64,000 nt of DNA from AP-15 sp963795485 (GCA_963795485.1 CAWCIL010000001.1:1-64000), one strand, 5' to 3'. Shown: positions 1 through 12,026, counted from the first letter of the stretch. Numbers and translations: made by a program. Notes: generated by a model from the letters alone, not told the origin.

Positions 1-203
1 GATTAGAGAGCGGCGATGATCGCGGTTCGGAGCGGCACACGACCCCAATCCTCCCGGCAGCCGCCGTATTGCCGCAATTTGCGCGGTTGGCGGATTGCCG
101 TCGTCGGACCCCGAGGCCGGACCCGGAGGGGCTCAGCGACCTGCTAAGTTGGGAGCGGCCATCGCCGCTGTCCAGGGGAGGCGGCAAAAAAAGAGCACAT
201 CCC

Positions 204-626
204 TCAGAGAAGACCGAGCGCGCGCAGCTCGGCCAGCATCCGCTCGGGCGGCGGCTCGTCCGAGAGGCGACCGGCCGAACCGCGATCGGGCGGCGCCGCC
301 TCGGCCGACAGATAGCGCCAGCCCTGAAACGGCCGCCACGGCCGCGGCAGGGTCGGCACCAGCGCGCCGTCGACTTCGATCAGGCAATAGCGCCGGCCAT
401 TCTGGTCCCGCTCCCCGCGAAAACCGGTGACGAGCTGGCGCACCCGGACCTGGCCGCGCACGACCCAGTAGATCGAGCCGCCGGCCAGCACCTCCGCCGC
501 CCGGCGCGGATGGTTTCGCGTATAGACCCAGTCGCCGCCGCGCTCGGCCGCGCGCGCCGCCCGCACGCGGCGCAGATCGTCGAGGTTGTCGATGCCGACG
601 GCGAGCTTCAAGAGGTTCAGGGTCAT
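204..626 (-). CDS. DUF1489 family protein
   Basis: This 140-residue protein starts with MTLNLLKLAVGID and ends with LRALGLL, matching the length and opening of the DUF1489 family (COG5458), which is conserved in alphaproteobacteria and has no assigned function. The ATG at 626 lies 14 bases after the mccA stop on the same strand, so the two are probably co-transcribed. A longer open frame continues upstream inside mccA but is out of frame with it and is a shadow. There is no signal peptide or membrane segment. Family assignment is from recognition of the sequence; function is unknown. Confidence 0.8.
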   Translation of the reverse strand: MTLNLLKLAVGIDNLDDLRRVRAARAAERGGDWVYTRNHPRRAAEVLAGGSIYWVVRGQVRVRQLVTGFRGERDQNGRRYCLIEVDGALVPTLPRPWRPFQGWRYLSAEAAPPDRGSAGRLSDEPPPERMLAELRALGLL

Positions 627-640
627 GCGCGGCGCACCCG

Positions 641-2686
641 TCAGGCCTTGCCGTCCTCGGCACCGTCTTCGGCCTGGTTTTCGGGCCGGGCCAACGCGAT
701 CAGCTCGGCCCCCTCCTCGACCATGTCGCCGACCGCGAACCGCACGCTCTCGACGACACCGTCGGCAGGGGCGGCGATCGTGTGCTCCATCTTCATCGCC
801 TCGATCGTCATCAGCGGCTCGCCGCGCCGCACCCGGCTGCCGGCCTCGACCAAGAGCCGGGTCACCCGCCCCGGCATTGGTGCGGTCAGCAATCCGCCCG
901 CCAACTCCTCGCCCTGGGGTGCCGCGAGCGGGTCGATCTCCTCGAGCCGCCAGCCCTCTGCGTCGATGAAGACCGCGGTCTGCGGACCGTGCGCCAGCAC
1001 CGCGGCCCGCCGCCGTACCCCGTCGAGCACCAGCGCGAAGCTGCCGTCCGGCAGTGCGGCAAGGGCGCCGACCACGCTCCGATCGCCCAATTGCAAGAGC
1101 CAATCGCCGCCGGTAGACCATCGTTGGCCGGCGGTCGCCGTGACGGTCCGCTCGCCGGCATCGTCACGCAGGACGACATCCTGGCGAGCCTTGCCGCGAA
1201 GCCGCCAGCCGTCGCTGCCCGCCCACGGCGAACGCGGGTCGCCCGAGCCCGCCGCAGCGGCCTCGGCCGCGGCCTCGCGGGCCTGGAGCCGCCAGAGGGC
1301 TGCAGCCGCCAGCGCCGCGTCGGGCGCGGGTCGGGGCGGCGGGATCAGCCTCTCGCGCCGGCGCTCGATAAAACCGGTGTCGACCGCTCCGACGGCAAAC
1401 TCGGGATCGGCCGCGAGCCGCGCCAGAAATCCCAAATTGGTGCGCGGGCCGAGGACCGCCGTCTCGGCCAAGGCCCGGTGCAGTCGCCGGATCGCCGTCG
1501 GCCGGTCCTCGCCCCAGGCGACGATCTTGGCGATCATCGGGTCGTAATCGGGGGGCACGGCATCGCCCTGCCGTACCCCGGTATCGACCCGCGCGATCTC
1601 GTCCGATGGCAGGCGCAGCGCGTGCAATACCCCGGTCTGTGGCAGAAACCCGCGCTCGGGGTCCTCGGCGTAGAGCCGCGCCTCGATCGCATGCCCGCGC
1701 AGAACGAGATCCTTTTGCCGCAGCGGCATCATCTCGCCCGCGGCAATCCGCAATTGCCATTCGACCAGATCGAGCCCGGTCACCGCCTCGGTCACGGTAT
1801 GCTCGACCTGGAGCCGCGTGTTCATCTCGATAAAATAGAATTGGCCGGCTTCGGCGATGAATTCGACGGTGCCGGCGCCGACATAGCCGACCGCGCGCGC
1901 GGCGGCCAACGCCGCCTCGCCCATCGCCTGGCGCCATTCCGCGTCGAGGTCCGGCGCCGGCGCCTCCTCGATCACCTTCTGGTGGCGGCGCTGGATCGAG
2001 CAGTCGCGGTCGAAGAGATGGATCGCATGGCCGTGCCGGTCGGCGAAAACCTGCACCTCGATATGCCGCGGCCGGGTCAGGTATTTCTCGATCAGCACCC
2101 GGTCGTCTCCAAAAGCGGCGGCGGCTTCGCGCTGTGCCGAGCCGAGCGCTGCGGCGAACTCGCTCGCCCCGGCGACCACCCGCATCCCTCGGCCGCCGCC
2201 GCCAGCCGAAGCCTTGACCAGGACCGGAAACCCAATTCGCCCGGCTTCAGCGGCGAGATGCTCCGGATCCTGGTCGTCACCGTGATAGCCCGGCACCACC
2301 GGTACCCCGGCCCGCGCCATCAAGGCTTTGGCCGCCGCTTTCGACCCCATCGCCCGCATCGCCGACGAGGGCGGCCCGACGAACACCAGCCCCGCCTGCT
2401 CGCAGGCTGCGGCGAAAACGGCGTTCTCCGACAAGAAGCCGTAGCCCGGATGCACCGCCTCGGCCCCGCTCGCCTGCGCCGCCGCGAGGATCGCCGCGCT
2501 GTTCAGATAGCTGTCGCGCGCCGGGGCCGGCCCAATCGGCCATGCCTCGTCGGCCATTTCGACGTGCAATGCATCCCGGTCCACCGCGGAATAGACCGCG
2601 ACCGTGGCGATGCCCATCCGCCGCGCGGTACGGATCACCCGGCAGGCGATCTCCCCCCGATTGGCGATCAAGAGCTTGGCGAACAT
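641..2686 (-). CDS. mccA: Methylcrotonyl-CoA carboxylase subunit alpha (biotin carboxylase/BCCP)
   Basis: This 681-residue protein carries the biotin carboxylase and biotin carrier of a heteromeric acyl-CoA carboxylase. The N-terminus (FAKLLIANRGEIACRVIRTA) is the classic biotin carboxylase start. The ATP-grasp core holds the glycine-rich loop SAGGGGRGMR and the motif EMNTRLQVEHTVTE. The C-terminal biotinyl domain has EAMKMEH, with Lys632 as the biotin site. mccB lies just upstream on the same strand, which points to methylcrotonyl-CoA (leucine degradation) rather than acetyl- or propionyl-CoA. The product uses ATP and bicarbonate to carboxylate biotin in the cytoplasm. A propionyl-CoA carboxylase is the main alternative, less likely given the partner. 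Confidence 0.9.
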   Translation of the reverse strand: MFAKLLIANRGEIACRVIRTARRMGIATVAVYSAVDRDALHVEMADEAWPIGPAPARDSYLNSAAILAAAQASGAEAVHPGYGFLSENAVFAAACEQAGLVFVGPPSSAMRAMGSKAAAKALMARAGVPVVPGYHGDDQDPEHLAAEAGRIGFPVLVKASAGGGGRGMRVVAGASEFAAALGSAQREAAAAFGDDRVLIEKYLTRPRHIEVQVFADRHGHAIHLFDRDCSIQRRHQKVIEEAPAPDLDAEWRQAMGEAALAAARAVGYVGAGTVEFIAEAGQFYFIEMNTRLQVEHTVTEAVTGLDLVEWQLRIAAGEMMPLRQKDLVLRGHAIEARLYAEDPERGFLPQTGVLHALRLPSDEIARVDTGVRQGDAVPPDYDPMIAKIVAWGEDRPTAIRRLHRALAETAVLGPRTNLGFLARLAADPEFAVGAVDTGFIERRRERLIPPPRPAPDAALAAAALWRLQAREAAAEAAAAGSGDPRSPWAGSDGWRLRGKARQDVVLRDDAGERTVTATAGQRWSTGGDWLLQLGDRSVVGALAALPDGSFALVLDGVRRRAAVLAHGPQTAVFIDAEGWRLEEIDPLAAPQGEELAGGLLTAPMPGRVTRLLVEAGSRVRRGEPLMTIEAMKMEHTIAAPADGVVESVRFAVGDMVEEGAELIALARPENQAEDGAEDGKA

Positions 2687-2717
2687 AACTTACTAGACCG
2701 AAAGTAACGATTTCCAC

Positions 2718-2812
2718 ATCTTAGCCGTCATCCCGCGAAGGCGGGAAAGCAGGGCCCCGATGCCCGGGCGGCCGCCCTGAGCCCCGCTTTCGCGGGGGCG
2801 ACGAAAGCCTTC
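2718..2812. repeat. Intergenic palindromic repeat between mccB and mccA
   Basis: The 133-base gap between mccB and mccA holds an imperfect inverted structure: cgtcatcccgcgaaggcggg at one side and ccccgctttcgcgggggcga at the other, with a GC-rich centre. This matches the common 'GTCATTCCCGCGAAAGCGGG' style REP repeat of alphaproteobacteria. In RNA it would fold into a long hairpin between the two cistrons and could tune expression or stability of mccA relative to mccB (inference). Confidence 0.55.
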
Positions 2813-2833
2813 GGAAGGCGGGAGTCAATCCGC

Positions 2834-4471
<1,638 letters not shown>

Positions 4472-4699
4472 CTCTGCCCTACCCTAGCGGCAGCGGCGCG
4501 GCCGGCAAGCGGAAAGCAAAATTTGCGGTAATCGTCGCGGTAACACCGGCCGCCGAGGCGAAACCGGCGCGCCGTCCTCCGCCTCTTGTCCGCCGTCCCC
4601 GACGATGCGATCCTCTAAACCAACAAGGCGGGGCCATGAGCGACACTCGCCATCCCCCGAAATCCGGGAAATGTGTGCTCGTCCCTGGGAGGATCCGCG

Positions 4700-5174
4700 A
4701 TGCCAATGCTCGACACCGACGATCTGGCGCTGTGGTACGCGCTCAACCGGCTGATGACCAATTACTGGGCCGAGGTGGACCAAAACGGCGGCAACCAGGC
4801 GCACGAATTTTATTTGCCGGAAGCACTCTACGCTGTCGGCGACAACCGCTTCGAGGGAGTCGAACAAGATCCGCGCCTTTTATGCCCGGCGCCGGCAGCA
4901 CGGCAGCACCACGACGCGTCACCTGGTCGGTAACCTCCGGGTCTTCCCCGAGGACGCATGGCATGCCCGCGCGGTCGGGATCATGAGCCTCTACCGCGCC
5001 GACGGCCGCCCGCCGATCCGCGGCGTCAGGCCGCCCGCGATGATTTCGGATTTCGAGGCGCGATGCGTGCTCGCCGACGACCGCGAGTGGCGTCTCCGCT
5101 CGCACGTGCTGCGCCCGATCTTCGTCGGCAGCGACCTCCCCGCCTCGATCTCGATCGACCCGCAACGCCTGTGA
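4700..5174 (+). pseudogene. NTF2/SnoaL-like protein, frameshifted
   Basis: An ATG at 4700 follows a good ribosome site (gggaggatccgcg) and opens an NTF2-like fold protein (LALWYALNRLMTNYWAEVD, then VGDNRFEGVE). The frame breaks near 4865. Removing one base there joins it to KIRAFYARRR, and the reading continues to DPQRL and a stop at 5174, giving about 157 residues. The pattern fits SnoaL_4-type proteins, which include small hydrolases/cyclases and ring-dioxygenase beta-like chains. The shift is a single +1 base in gtcgaacaagatc, so it may be a sequencing error. Substrate unknown. Confidence 0.6.
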
Positions 5175-5428
5175 GGCGGCCGGCATCGCGCCGTCACCTA
5201 TGCCCCAGCCGGATGAATTCCCTGCGGCGAGCCCGGCAATTCGCGCCCGCCATGCAACAGAGACCGGCTGCGTCGGCGGCGCGAGGAACGGGTAGGCAAC
5301 CTGCGGAACGGCGCCCGAGGCCTGGTGCGCCGGCTTGCCCTCGCCAGCTGCGAGATTGTGCGCCCTGCTTGGCCCGCCCAGTTATTTACCATCCGAGTTG
5401 GATCGGATCTCTGGCGGGGATACAAGCG

Positions 5429-5599
5429 ATGAACGGGGAAATCGACAACAAAGGCGGCAAGGGATTTGCTTCGCTCGCCGAACTGGTGCGCGATCCGCTG
5501 ATTGGCCTGGTCATGAAGAGCGACGGGGTCAACCCGCGCAGCATCGAACTCTTGTTCGAGCGCATCGCCTGCGAACGGACAAGAGCGGCGCTGCGATGA
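5429..5599 (+). CDS. Small conserved hypothetical protein (56 aa)
   Basis: A 56-residue reading frame starts at ATG 5429, with a weak purine-rich site (ggcggggat) 7 bases upstream. It contains SLAELVRDPLIGLVMKSDGV and RSIELLFERIACERTR. The composition is that of a real folded peptide, unlike the arginine-rich shadow frames around it, and similar short proteins occur in alphaproteobacteria as far as I recall. No function, membrane segment or cysteine pair is visible. It stands alone between the NTF2-like gene and the MFS gene. Confidence 0.45.
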   Translation: MNGEIDNKGGKGFASLAELVRDPLIGLVMKSDGVNPRSIELLFERIACERTRAALR

Positions 5600-6027
5600 G
5601 ACGCCGCCGCCGCGCCGGCGAGCCCCCATAAGAGGAGGGCCGCGACGTAAGACGTAAAGAGCGTTGCGAAGCAATTTTGCTTTTGAGGGTACAAAGCAAC
5701 ATGCCATTCTGCCCCCCGGCCATCCTGACAAAGGCCCGGACTCATTTGGACATGGGCACCGGCCATACCCGGTGTCGCTAAAAGGCGTGGCAACAGAACG
5801 GGTGCAACCCGACAAGTCCGATCCGTCAGCGCCCTCCTGTCACAGTCGGGCTCGCCCGGCGGCATTCGGCCCACTGCATTCGTCTTGGCCGGGCGCGTCC
5901 TGCACGAGGCCGGGCATGACGCTCGATGCAGCATGATCTGCACGAGCGGAGCATGACATCGCGGTTCGGGCTGCGCTGACGTGCCCCCTTGCCGCCGCGG
6001 GTCGGGTGGGGATATCAGGCGGGCGTC
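5600..6027. other. Non-coding stretch upstream of the MFS gene
   Basis: I see no gene of convincing composition here. Around 5905-5924 there is a 20-base string, gcacgaggccgggcatgacg, that also occurs (reverse-complemented) inside the 160-bp MITE-like element at 47.2-47.4 kb, so a degraded copy of that repeat family probably lies here. No terminator or recognised RNA was found. Confidence 0.4.
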
Positions 6028-7235
6028 ATGCCGACCCTTTTTCTGATTGTCTTTGTCGACCTCGTCGGCTTCGGGCTCGTCATCCCGCTGCTGCCGTTCT
6101 ACGCGGTGCGGTTCGGCGCCTCGCCGCAGCAGGTGACCTTGCTGCTCGCGGTCTATTCCTTGATGCAGCTCTTCGCCGCGCCGCTCTGGGGCCGGCTCAG
6201 CGATCGGATCGGCCGGCGGCCGGTGCTGATGACCAGCATGGCGGCCTCGGTCGTCGCCTATCTGTGGCTCGGCGCCGCCGACGCGCTGTGGATGCTGTTC
6301 GCCGCACGCGCGCTCGCGGGCGCCTGCGCGGGCAACATCGCCGCGGCGCAAGCCTATATCGCCGATGTCACCACCCCGGAAAACCGGGCCAGGGGCATGG
6401 GGATGATCGGCGCCGCCTTTGGCTTGGGCTTCATCTTCGGGCCGGCGCTCGGCGGGTTTCTCGCCGGCGCCGATCCCGCTACCGCCAATCTCCAAACCCC
6501 GGCCTGGGTCGCCGCCGGGCTGTCGCTCGCGGCGCTGTGCGGCGTCTTGGTCCTGTTGCGCGAGAGCCGCTCAGCGGAGGAGCGGGCGCAAGCCGTGCCG
6601 CGGCTGAGCCGCGTCGGCGCGATCCACGGCGCGCTGCGCCGCCCGGTGCTGTCGCGCCTGATCCTGGTCTTCTTTCTCGTGATCCTCGCCTTTGCCGCGA
6701 TGGAAAGCACCTTTGCCTTGTGGGCTATGGCGCAGTTCAAATGGGGACCGGAGCAGGTCGGCTATGTCTTCGCCTATATCGGCGTCTTGTCGGCGATCCT
6801 GCAGGGCGGGCTGATCGGCCGTCTCGCCCACCGCTTCGGCGAGGAGCGGCTGCTGCTCGCCGGTCTGGTGCTGATCTGCGCCGGGCTCTTGGCCTTGCCG
6901 TTTGCCCGCGACGTGGCCTGGCTCGGCGTCGCCGTCAGCGGGCTGGCGCTCGGCATGGGGCTGACCCAGCCGTCGCTGAACAGCCTGATCTCGCGCCGCG
7001 CCGGGCGCGCCGAGCAGGGCTCGGTGCTCGGCGTCACCCAATCCGTCGGCAGCCTGTCGCGGGTGCTGGGTCCGGCGCTCGCCGGGATGCTGTTCGGCGA
7101 GCTCGGCCGCGCCAGCCCGTTCTTGGGGGTGCCGGGCTGATCGCCGTCGCCTTTGTGCTCGCGTTCATTCTGTTTCGCGGGCTCGGTGAAGCCGGTGTCG
7201 CCGAACCGGGATCGCCGCTGGGCCCGACCGGATGA
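6028..7235 (+). CDS. MFS drug exporter, TetA-like (frameshift near C-terminus)
   Basis: A twelve-helix major facilitator protein of the TetA/multidrug DHA1 type. Evidence is the first helix LFLIVFVDLVGFGLVIPLLP, the motif A-like loop GRLSDRIGRRPVL between helices 2 and 3, and motif C-like glycines (GAAFGLGFIFGPALGG) in helix 5. The frame stops early at 7140 after SPFLG. A shift in the G run at 7125-7130 (one base missing or two extra) would restore the last helix, GLIAVAFVLAFILFRG, ending at 7235. I chose ATG 6028 because it begins at the first helix. The corrected stop overlaps the next start (ATGA at 7232). Substrate unknown. Confidence 0.75.
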
Positions 7236-9074
7236 GCCGGCGCGGGCGGCCGATAACACCCGGTCCGCCGCGGCAGAAGGGCCGGTTCAAGGACGAATTG
7301 CGTTCGCTCAAATCGCTCGCGCCCTATCTGTGGCCGCGCGACTCGGCCGGGTTGCGGGCTGCGGGTCGTGCTGGCGGTGGCCCTGATGGTCGCCGGCACG
7401 GCTCGTCAGCATCGCCGTCCCGTTTCTCTACAAGCACGCGGTCGATGCGCTGACCCCGCGGCGGGCGGCGATCGCGGTGCCGGTGGTCCTGATCGTCGGC
7501 TACGGGCTGGCCCGGGTCATGGCCGCAGGGCTTCAACCAATTACGCAGCGCCGTCTTCGCCCCGGTCACCCAGCGCGCGGTGCGCCGGCTGTCGTTGTCG
7601 GCGTTTCGCCATGTCCACGCACTGGCGCTTGCGCTTTCACCTCGAGCGCCGCACCGGCGGGCTGGCGCGGGCGATCGAGCGCGGCACCGCCGGCATCGAT
7701 TTCCTGTTGTCGTTCATGCTGTTCAACGTATTGCCGACGTTGTTCGAGATGCTGCTGGTGTGCGGCATCCTGTGGCGGCTCTACGATTGGGAATTCGCCG
7801 CCGTCACGCTCTCGACGATCCTCCTCTACATCGGCTTCACCTTTCTGGTGACCGATTGGCGGGTGCGCTTTCGCCGCGAGATGAACGAGCGCAACAGCGA
7901 GGCCAGCACCAAGGCGATCGACAGCCTGTTGAATTTCGAGACCGTCAAATACTTCGCCAACGAGGAGCACGAGGCGCGCCGCTACGACACGGCCCTCCAT
8001 GCCTATGAGCGCGCCGCGGTCAGCAGCGAGACGACGCTGGCGGCGCTCAATCTCGGCCAGGGCGCGATCATCGCCGGCGGGCTGGTCGGGGTCATGATCC
8101 TCGCCGGCGAGGGTGTGGCCGCGCGCGGCATGACGGTCGGCGATTTCGTGCTGGTCAACGCCTATCTGATCCAGCTCTACACGCCGCTCAATTTCCTCGG
8201 TGTCGTCTATCGCAACGTCAAGCAGTCGATGACCGACCTCGAGCAGATGACGGCGCTGATGGCGGTCATGCCCGAGATCGTGGACCCGCCGGGCGCACCA
8301 GCGCTTCAGGTCGGGGCCGGCGAGGTCGCCTTTCGCCATGTCGATTTCCGCTACGACCCGCGCCGTGCGATCCTCAGCGATGTCGATTTCCGGGTGGCTC
8401 CCGGCGCCACGGTCGCGATCGTCGGCCCGAGCGGCGCCGGCAAATCGACGATCGCCCGGCTGATGTTCCGTTTTTGGGACGTGGCCGCCGGTGCGATCGA
8501 GATCGACGGCCAGGATATCCGCGTCGGTGACCCAGGACAGCCTCAGGCGCGCGATCGGCGTCGTGCCGCAGGACACCGTGCTGTTCAACGACACGATCTT
8601 TTACAACATCGCCTATGGCCGGCCCGGGGCGTCGCCCGCGGCGGTCGAGGAGGCGGCGCGGCTCGCGCATATCCACGATTTCGTCGCGTCATTGCCGGAC
8701 GGCTACCAAACGATGGTCGGCGAGCGCGGGCTCAAATTGTCGGGCGGCGAAAAGCAGCGCGTGGCGATTGCCCGGGTGATCCTGAAGGCGCCGAAGATCC
8801 TGGTGTTCGACGAGGCGACCTCGGCGCTCGACACCCGGACCGAGCGCGAGATCCAGGCGAACCTCGCCGAATTGTCGGCCGAGCGCACCACCTTGGTGAT
8901 CGCGCACCGCTGTCCACCGTGGTCGACGCCGACGAGATCCTGGTGCTCGACCACGGGCAGATCGTCGAGCGCGGCGACCACGGCGCGCTGTTGCGGCGCG
9001 GCGGCGTCTATGCGTTGATGTGGGCTCGCCAGCAGGAGGCGGCGCGGCGCGAGGCGGCGCTCGCCGCGGAGTGA
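7232..9074 (+). CDS. Atm1/HMT-type ABC exporter (ATPase-permease), several frameshifts
   Basis: A half-transporter of the ABCB7/Atm1 (heavy-metal tolerance) family: six-helix permease followed by an ATPase. The permease holds ERRTGGLARAIERGTAGIDF and LLNFETVKYFANEEHEA, both strong Atm1 signatures. The ATPase has Walker A GPSGAGKST, signature LSGGEKQR and Walker B ILVFDEATSALD. Six single-base shifts break it (near 7358, 7402, 7529, 7629, 8523, 8910); five are +1 and the last looks like -1. With them removed the protein is about 610 residues. Family members export glutathione-linked sulfur or metal compounds from the cytoplasm. It overlaps the MFS gene by ATGA. Confidence 0.8.
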
Positions 9075-9118
9075 TTCGCCGGCAGGCGAGCTGGGGCGAA
9101 ACCCGACAGGAAAGGGAA

Positions 9119-9538
9119 ATGGCGCGGATCTGCAAGGTGTTGATCGTCGAAAACGACAACTACATTCGCGAGCTGTTGGGCGAGGCGTTCGACGACGAGG
9201 GATTTCTGTTCGCCGCGGTCGAGAACGGCCCGGCGATGGAGGACGCACTCGACCGGGATGATTACGACATCGTCGTCATCGACGTGACCCAGCCGGGCGA
9301 GCGCGACGGGGTCGCCCTCGCCGAAATCGCCCACGCCCAGGGCTGCGGCGTGATCCTGACCACCGGCGACCATCGCCACTCCGAGCGGCTGGAGCAGAGC
9401 GGGCGGCATTATCTGCTGAAGCCGTTCAAGATGCGCGATCTGATGACCACGGTCGATCAGATCCTGACCATGGCATCGATGGAATGCGTGCGCCGCAAGC
9501 GCCGCGACGGCTCCCATTTTCCCGCACGAGGCGGGTGA
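9119..9538 (+). CDS. Single-domain response regulator receiver protein
   Basis: A 139-residue CheY-like receiver with no output domain. The acidic pair lies in ENDNY (residues 11-15), the phospho-acceptor is Asp55 in VVIDVTQPG, the switch Thr is in LTTGD and the conserved Lys101 is in LLKPF. The ATG at 9119 follows aggaaaggga, a good ribosome site; a longer upstream extension reads through the end of the ABC gene and is unlikely. The last 20 residues are basic and not part of the receiver. Its kinase is not in the window. Confidence 0.82.
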   Translation: MARICKVLIVENDNYIRELLGEAFDDEGFLFAAVENGPAMEDALDRDDYDIVVIDVTQPGERDGVALAEIAHAQGCGVILTTGDHRHSERLEQSGRHYLLKPFKMRDLMTTVDQILTMASMECVRRKRRDGSHFPARGG

Positions 9539-9556
9539 GCGGCGGCGCCGTCCCTA

Positions 9557-10533
9557 TTGCCGGCGCTGCGGCGCGGCGACCGGCGCGCGCTGGCCCGCGC
9601 GATCACCCTTGCCGAATCGACCCGGCCCGACCATCGCGCCGCAGGCCGAGGAGCTGCTGGCCGCGGCTCTTCCGTTCACCGGCGACAGCATCCGTATCGG
9701 CATCTCGGGGCCGCCGGGCGCGGGGAAATCGACCTTTATCGAGCGGTTCGGCCTCGACGGCATCGCCCGCGGCCGGCGGGTGGCAGTGCTCGCCGTCGAT
9801 CCTTCGTCAAAGCGCGGCGGTGGCGCGATCCTCGCCGACAAGACCCGCATGGCCGGGCTTGGCCCGGGCATCGCAGGCGTTTATCCGGCCGTCCTCGGCC
9901 GGCGCCAGCCGCGGCGGCGTGGCCCGGCGCACCCGCGAGGCGATCCTCCTATGCGAAGCAGCCGGGTTCGATGCGGTCATCGTCGAGACCGTCGGCGTCG
10001 GCCAGGCCGAGACCGCGGTCGCGGCGATCACCGACATGTTCGTGCTGATCCTGCCGCCAGCCGCCGGCGACGAATTGCAAGGGTTGAAGCGGGGGGTCGT
10101 CGAGCTTGCCGACCTCGTCCTCGTCAACAAGGCCGATGGCGAGCTCGCCGAGGCGGCGCAGCGCTCGGCCGCCGACTATGCGAGCGCCTTGCGCCTGATC
10201 CGGCCAGCAGTGCCGGAGTGGTCGGTCCCGGTGCGCGCGGTCTCAGCGCTCGAAGGCGTCGGAATCGCCGAAATATGGGACGATATCGGACGGTTTCGCG
10301 CGGCGCTCGAAGCTTCCGGCATCTGGCGGCAGCGGCGCCGCGAACAGGCGCGCGCGGCCTTGTGGTCCGAGATCGACGACAGCCTGATTGAGCGCTTCCG
10401 CGCCGCTCCCGCCGTGGCGCGCGCGCTCGCCCGGCTCGAAGACGCGGTCTCGACCGGCCGGCAAACCCCGAGCGCCAGCGCGCGGGAATTACTCGCAATA
10501 TTTTTCGACGAGGCTGCCGACGAGAATTGCTGA
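9557..10533 (+). CDS. meaB: MeaB/ArgK-type GTPase (methylmalonyl-CoA mutase chaperone), frameshifted
   Basis: A G3E P-loop GTPase that protects and loads adenosylcobalamin onto methylmalonyl-CoA mutase. Seen are the N-terminal RALARAITLAESTRPDHRA, Walker A GPPGAGKST, DPSSKRGGGAILADKTRM, the ETVGVGQ motif and the NKAD base-recognition motif. Two +1 shifts interrupt it, near 9640 (gcgccgcagg) and near 9860 (gggcttggcc). Corrected length is about 325 residues, normal for the family. The mutase itself is not in this window. A TTG at 9557 is the likely start, but the true start could be a little further upstream. Confidence 0.8.
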
Positions 10534-10931
10534 ATTATGTAGGAAACGCACCCGAACGCACCGATCAGGAGCAAGTCCCGCGTTGTCTTTTTCGTCAACC
10601 CTGCGACAGAGCGTGCGAAGAATAGAAAAAACCGGGTCATTCCGGGGCGCGGGCAGCGCCCGCGAGCCGGGAACCCATGAACACCGATCTGCGAAATATA
10701 GGCGAGCTGATGTGTTCTCGCGAGAACGCTGACCCCGAGAGCCCTCGCCGGGGCGGGCGCACGTCGCTGCTCGCCCCGAACTCCCCGCTGGTTCGTCGCT
10801 GCCCGCGCCGGATTTTTGGGAGGCGAACGCCGCGATCATTGTTTTCCGGCCGCTGCCATGATCCGATTGCCGGCAAGCTTGGGGAGGCGCGCGGAGCCTT
10901 GTCGCCGGCGGTCGAAAAGGCGCATGTCGCG
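10534..10931. other. Non-coding stretch with a REP-like repeat
   Basis: Between meaB and the chromate transporter I see no gene. At about 10638-10682 lies a palindromic unit, gtcattccggggcgcgggca ... gcccgcgagccgggaaccca, of the type spread through many alphaproteobacterial genomes. A reading frame does run from here into the transporter, but its composition is that of non-coding GC-rich DNA. Confidence 0.5.
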
Positions 10932-11472
10932 ATGCGGGTCTCGCTCGGCGCGCTGTTCGCCGCGTTTCTAAAGGCGGCGCTGTGCAGCGTCGGCGGCGGT
11001 CTCTTGATATGGACGCGCCGGGTGGTCGTCGAAGAGCGCGGCTGGATGAGCGAGCCTGAATTTGCCGACACGCTCAGCCTCTGCCAGTTTCTGCCGGGCG
11101 CCAATTTCGCCAATCTGTCGGTTTGCGTCGGGGCTAAGTTCCGTGGGGCCGCTGGCGCGGTCGCCGCCTTCCTGGGCCTGACCCTGGTGCCGCTGACGAT
11201 CGCCCTGGCTCTCGGCGTCGGCTACTTCCAGGTCTCCGATCTGGCCGCAGTTCAGCGAAATCCTCGGCGGGGTGTCGAGCACCGCGGCCGGGCTGGTGAT
11301 CGCGACCGGGCTCAAGATGCTGACGCCACACCGCCGCCGCCCGATGGCGCTTTTGTTCGCGGCGCTGGCTTTTGCCGGGATCGTGTTGACCCGGCTGCCG
11401 CTGCCGGCGGTGCTGCTCGGCTTGGCCCCGTTCAGCATCGCGGCGCCTTGGCTCGCGGCGCGGCGGTCATGA
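10932..11472 (+). CDS. Chromate transporter, N-half subunit (frameshifted)
   Basis: This is the first of two short CHR-domain membrane proteins that together equal one full ChrA. It shows the CHR-domain pattern: FLKAALCSVGGGLLIW, then SEPEFADTLSLCQFLPGANF, where the Pro-Gly-Ala-Asn stretch is conserved. The frame shifts by one inserted base near 11243 (ctggccgcag); after correction it continues as FSEILGGVSSTAAGL and ends at 11472. The start at 10932 precedes the domain directly. The ATGA overlap with the next gene implies translational coupling. Chromate or sulfate-like anion export is inferred from the family. Confidence 0.75.
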
Positions 11473-12005
11473 TCGGCCACCCGGCGGCGGCAATCACGCT
11501 GTCGATGCATCTAGCGGCGCTGTCGGTGATCAGCGTCGGCGGCATTCCGGTGGTCCTGCCGCAGATCCACCAGCTGGTGGTCGTCACCCACCGGTGGACG
11601 ACCGATCGCGAGTTCGCTGATTTTTTCGCGCTGTCGCAGGTCATGCCGGGGCCCAACTTCATTTTCATGCTGAGCCTGATCGGCTGGAAGGTGGGTGGGC
11701 CATTGGGAGCGGCCGCGGCCGCCCTCGGGATCGCCGGGCCGTCCTGCAGCCTGACCTTTGTCGGGTTTCGCCTCTGGCACCGCTTTCGCGACGCGCGGTG
11801 GCGGCTGGTCGTCAGCCGCGGCATCGTGCCGTTGACGATCGGTCTCGTCATCGCCGGCGGCTGGGTGCTGGCGCAGGCCCCAGGCAATGGCTGGCGAGGG
11901 CTGGCGGTCACCGCGATGGCGGCGGGCTTCATGCTGAGAACCCGGATCAGCCCGCTGTGGCTGCTCGGCGCGGGCGGGGTCTTGGGCGGACTCGGCCTGC
12001 TGTGA
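11469..12005 (+). CDS. Chromate transporter, C-half subunit
   Basis: A 178-residue CHR-domain membrane protein, intact. It contains LSVISVGGIPVVLPQIHQLV, the conserved FFALSQVMPGPNFIFM segment and five or six hydrophobic stretches. It overlaps the stop of the preceding CHR gene by four bases, the arrangement of split (short-chain) ChrA pairs, whose two chains form the transporter as a heterodimer. It lies convergent to the OprB porin gene, whose stop is 21 bases away. Confidence 0.82.
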   Translation: MIGHPAAAITLSMHLAALSVISVGGIPVVLPQIHQLVVVTHRWTTDREFADFFALSQVMPGPNFIFMLSLIGWKVGGPLGAAAAALGIAGPSCSLTFVGFRLWHRFRDARWRLVVSRGIVPLTIGLVIAGGWVLAQAPGNGWRGLAVTAMAAGFMLRTRISPLWLLGAGGVLGGLGLL

Positions 12006-12026
12006 AGAGGACCCTCCGCGCGGTCG

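Noticed and set aside
100..203. Possible tRNA- or SRP-like RNA downstream of DUF1489
   Set aside because: Short complementary stretches exist but no cloverleaf, no TψC-like GTTCGA and no anticodon stem could be drawn.
782..2707. A 641-codon open frame on the plus strand opposite mccA, and similar long frames opposite mccB (3002-4531), the MscS gene (15406-16644) and others
   Set aside because: High-GC DNA leaves the opposite strand open; their composition (Arg, His, Pro and Gln rich, no domain) is that of shadow frames, while the minus-strand genes match families.
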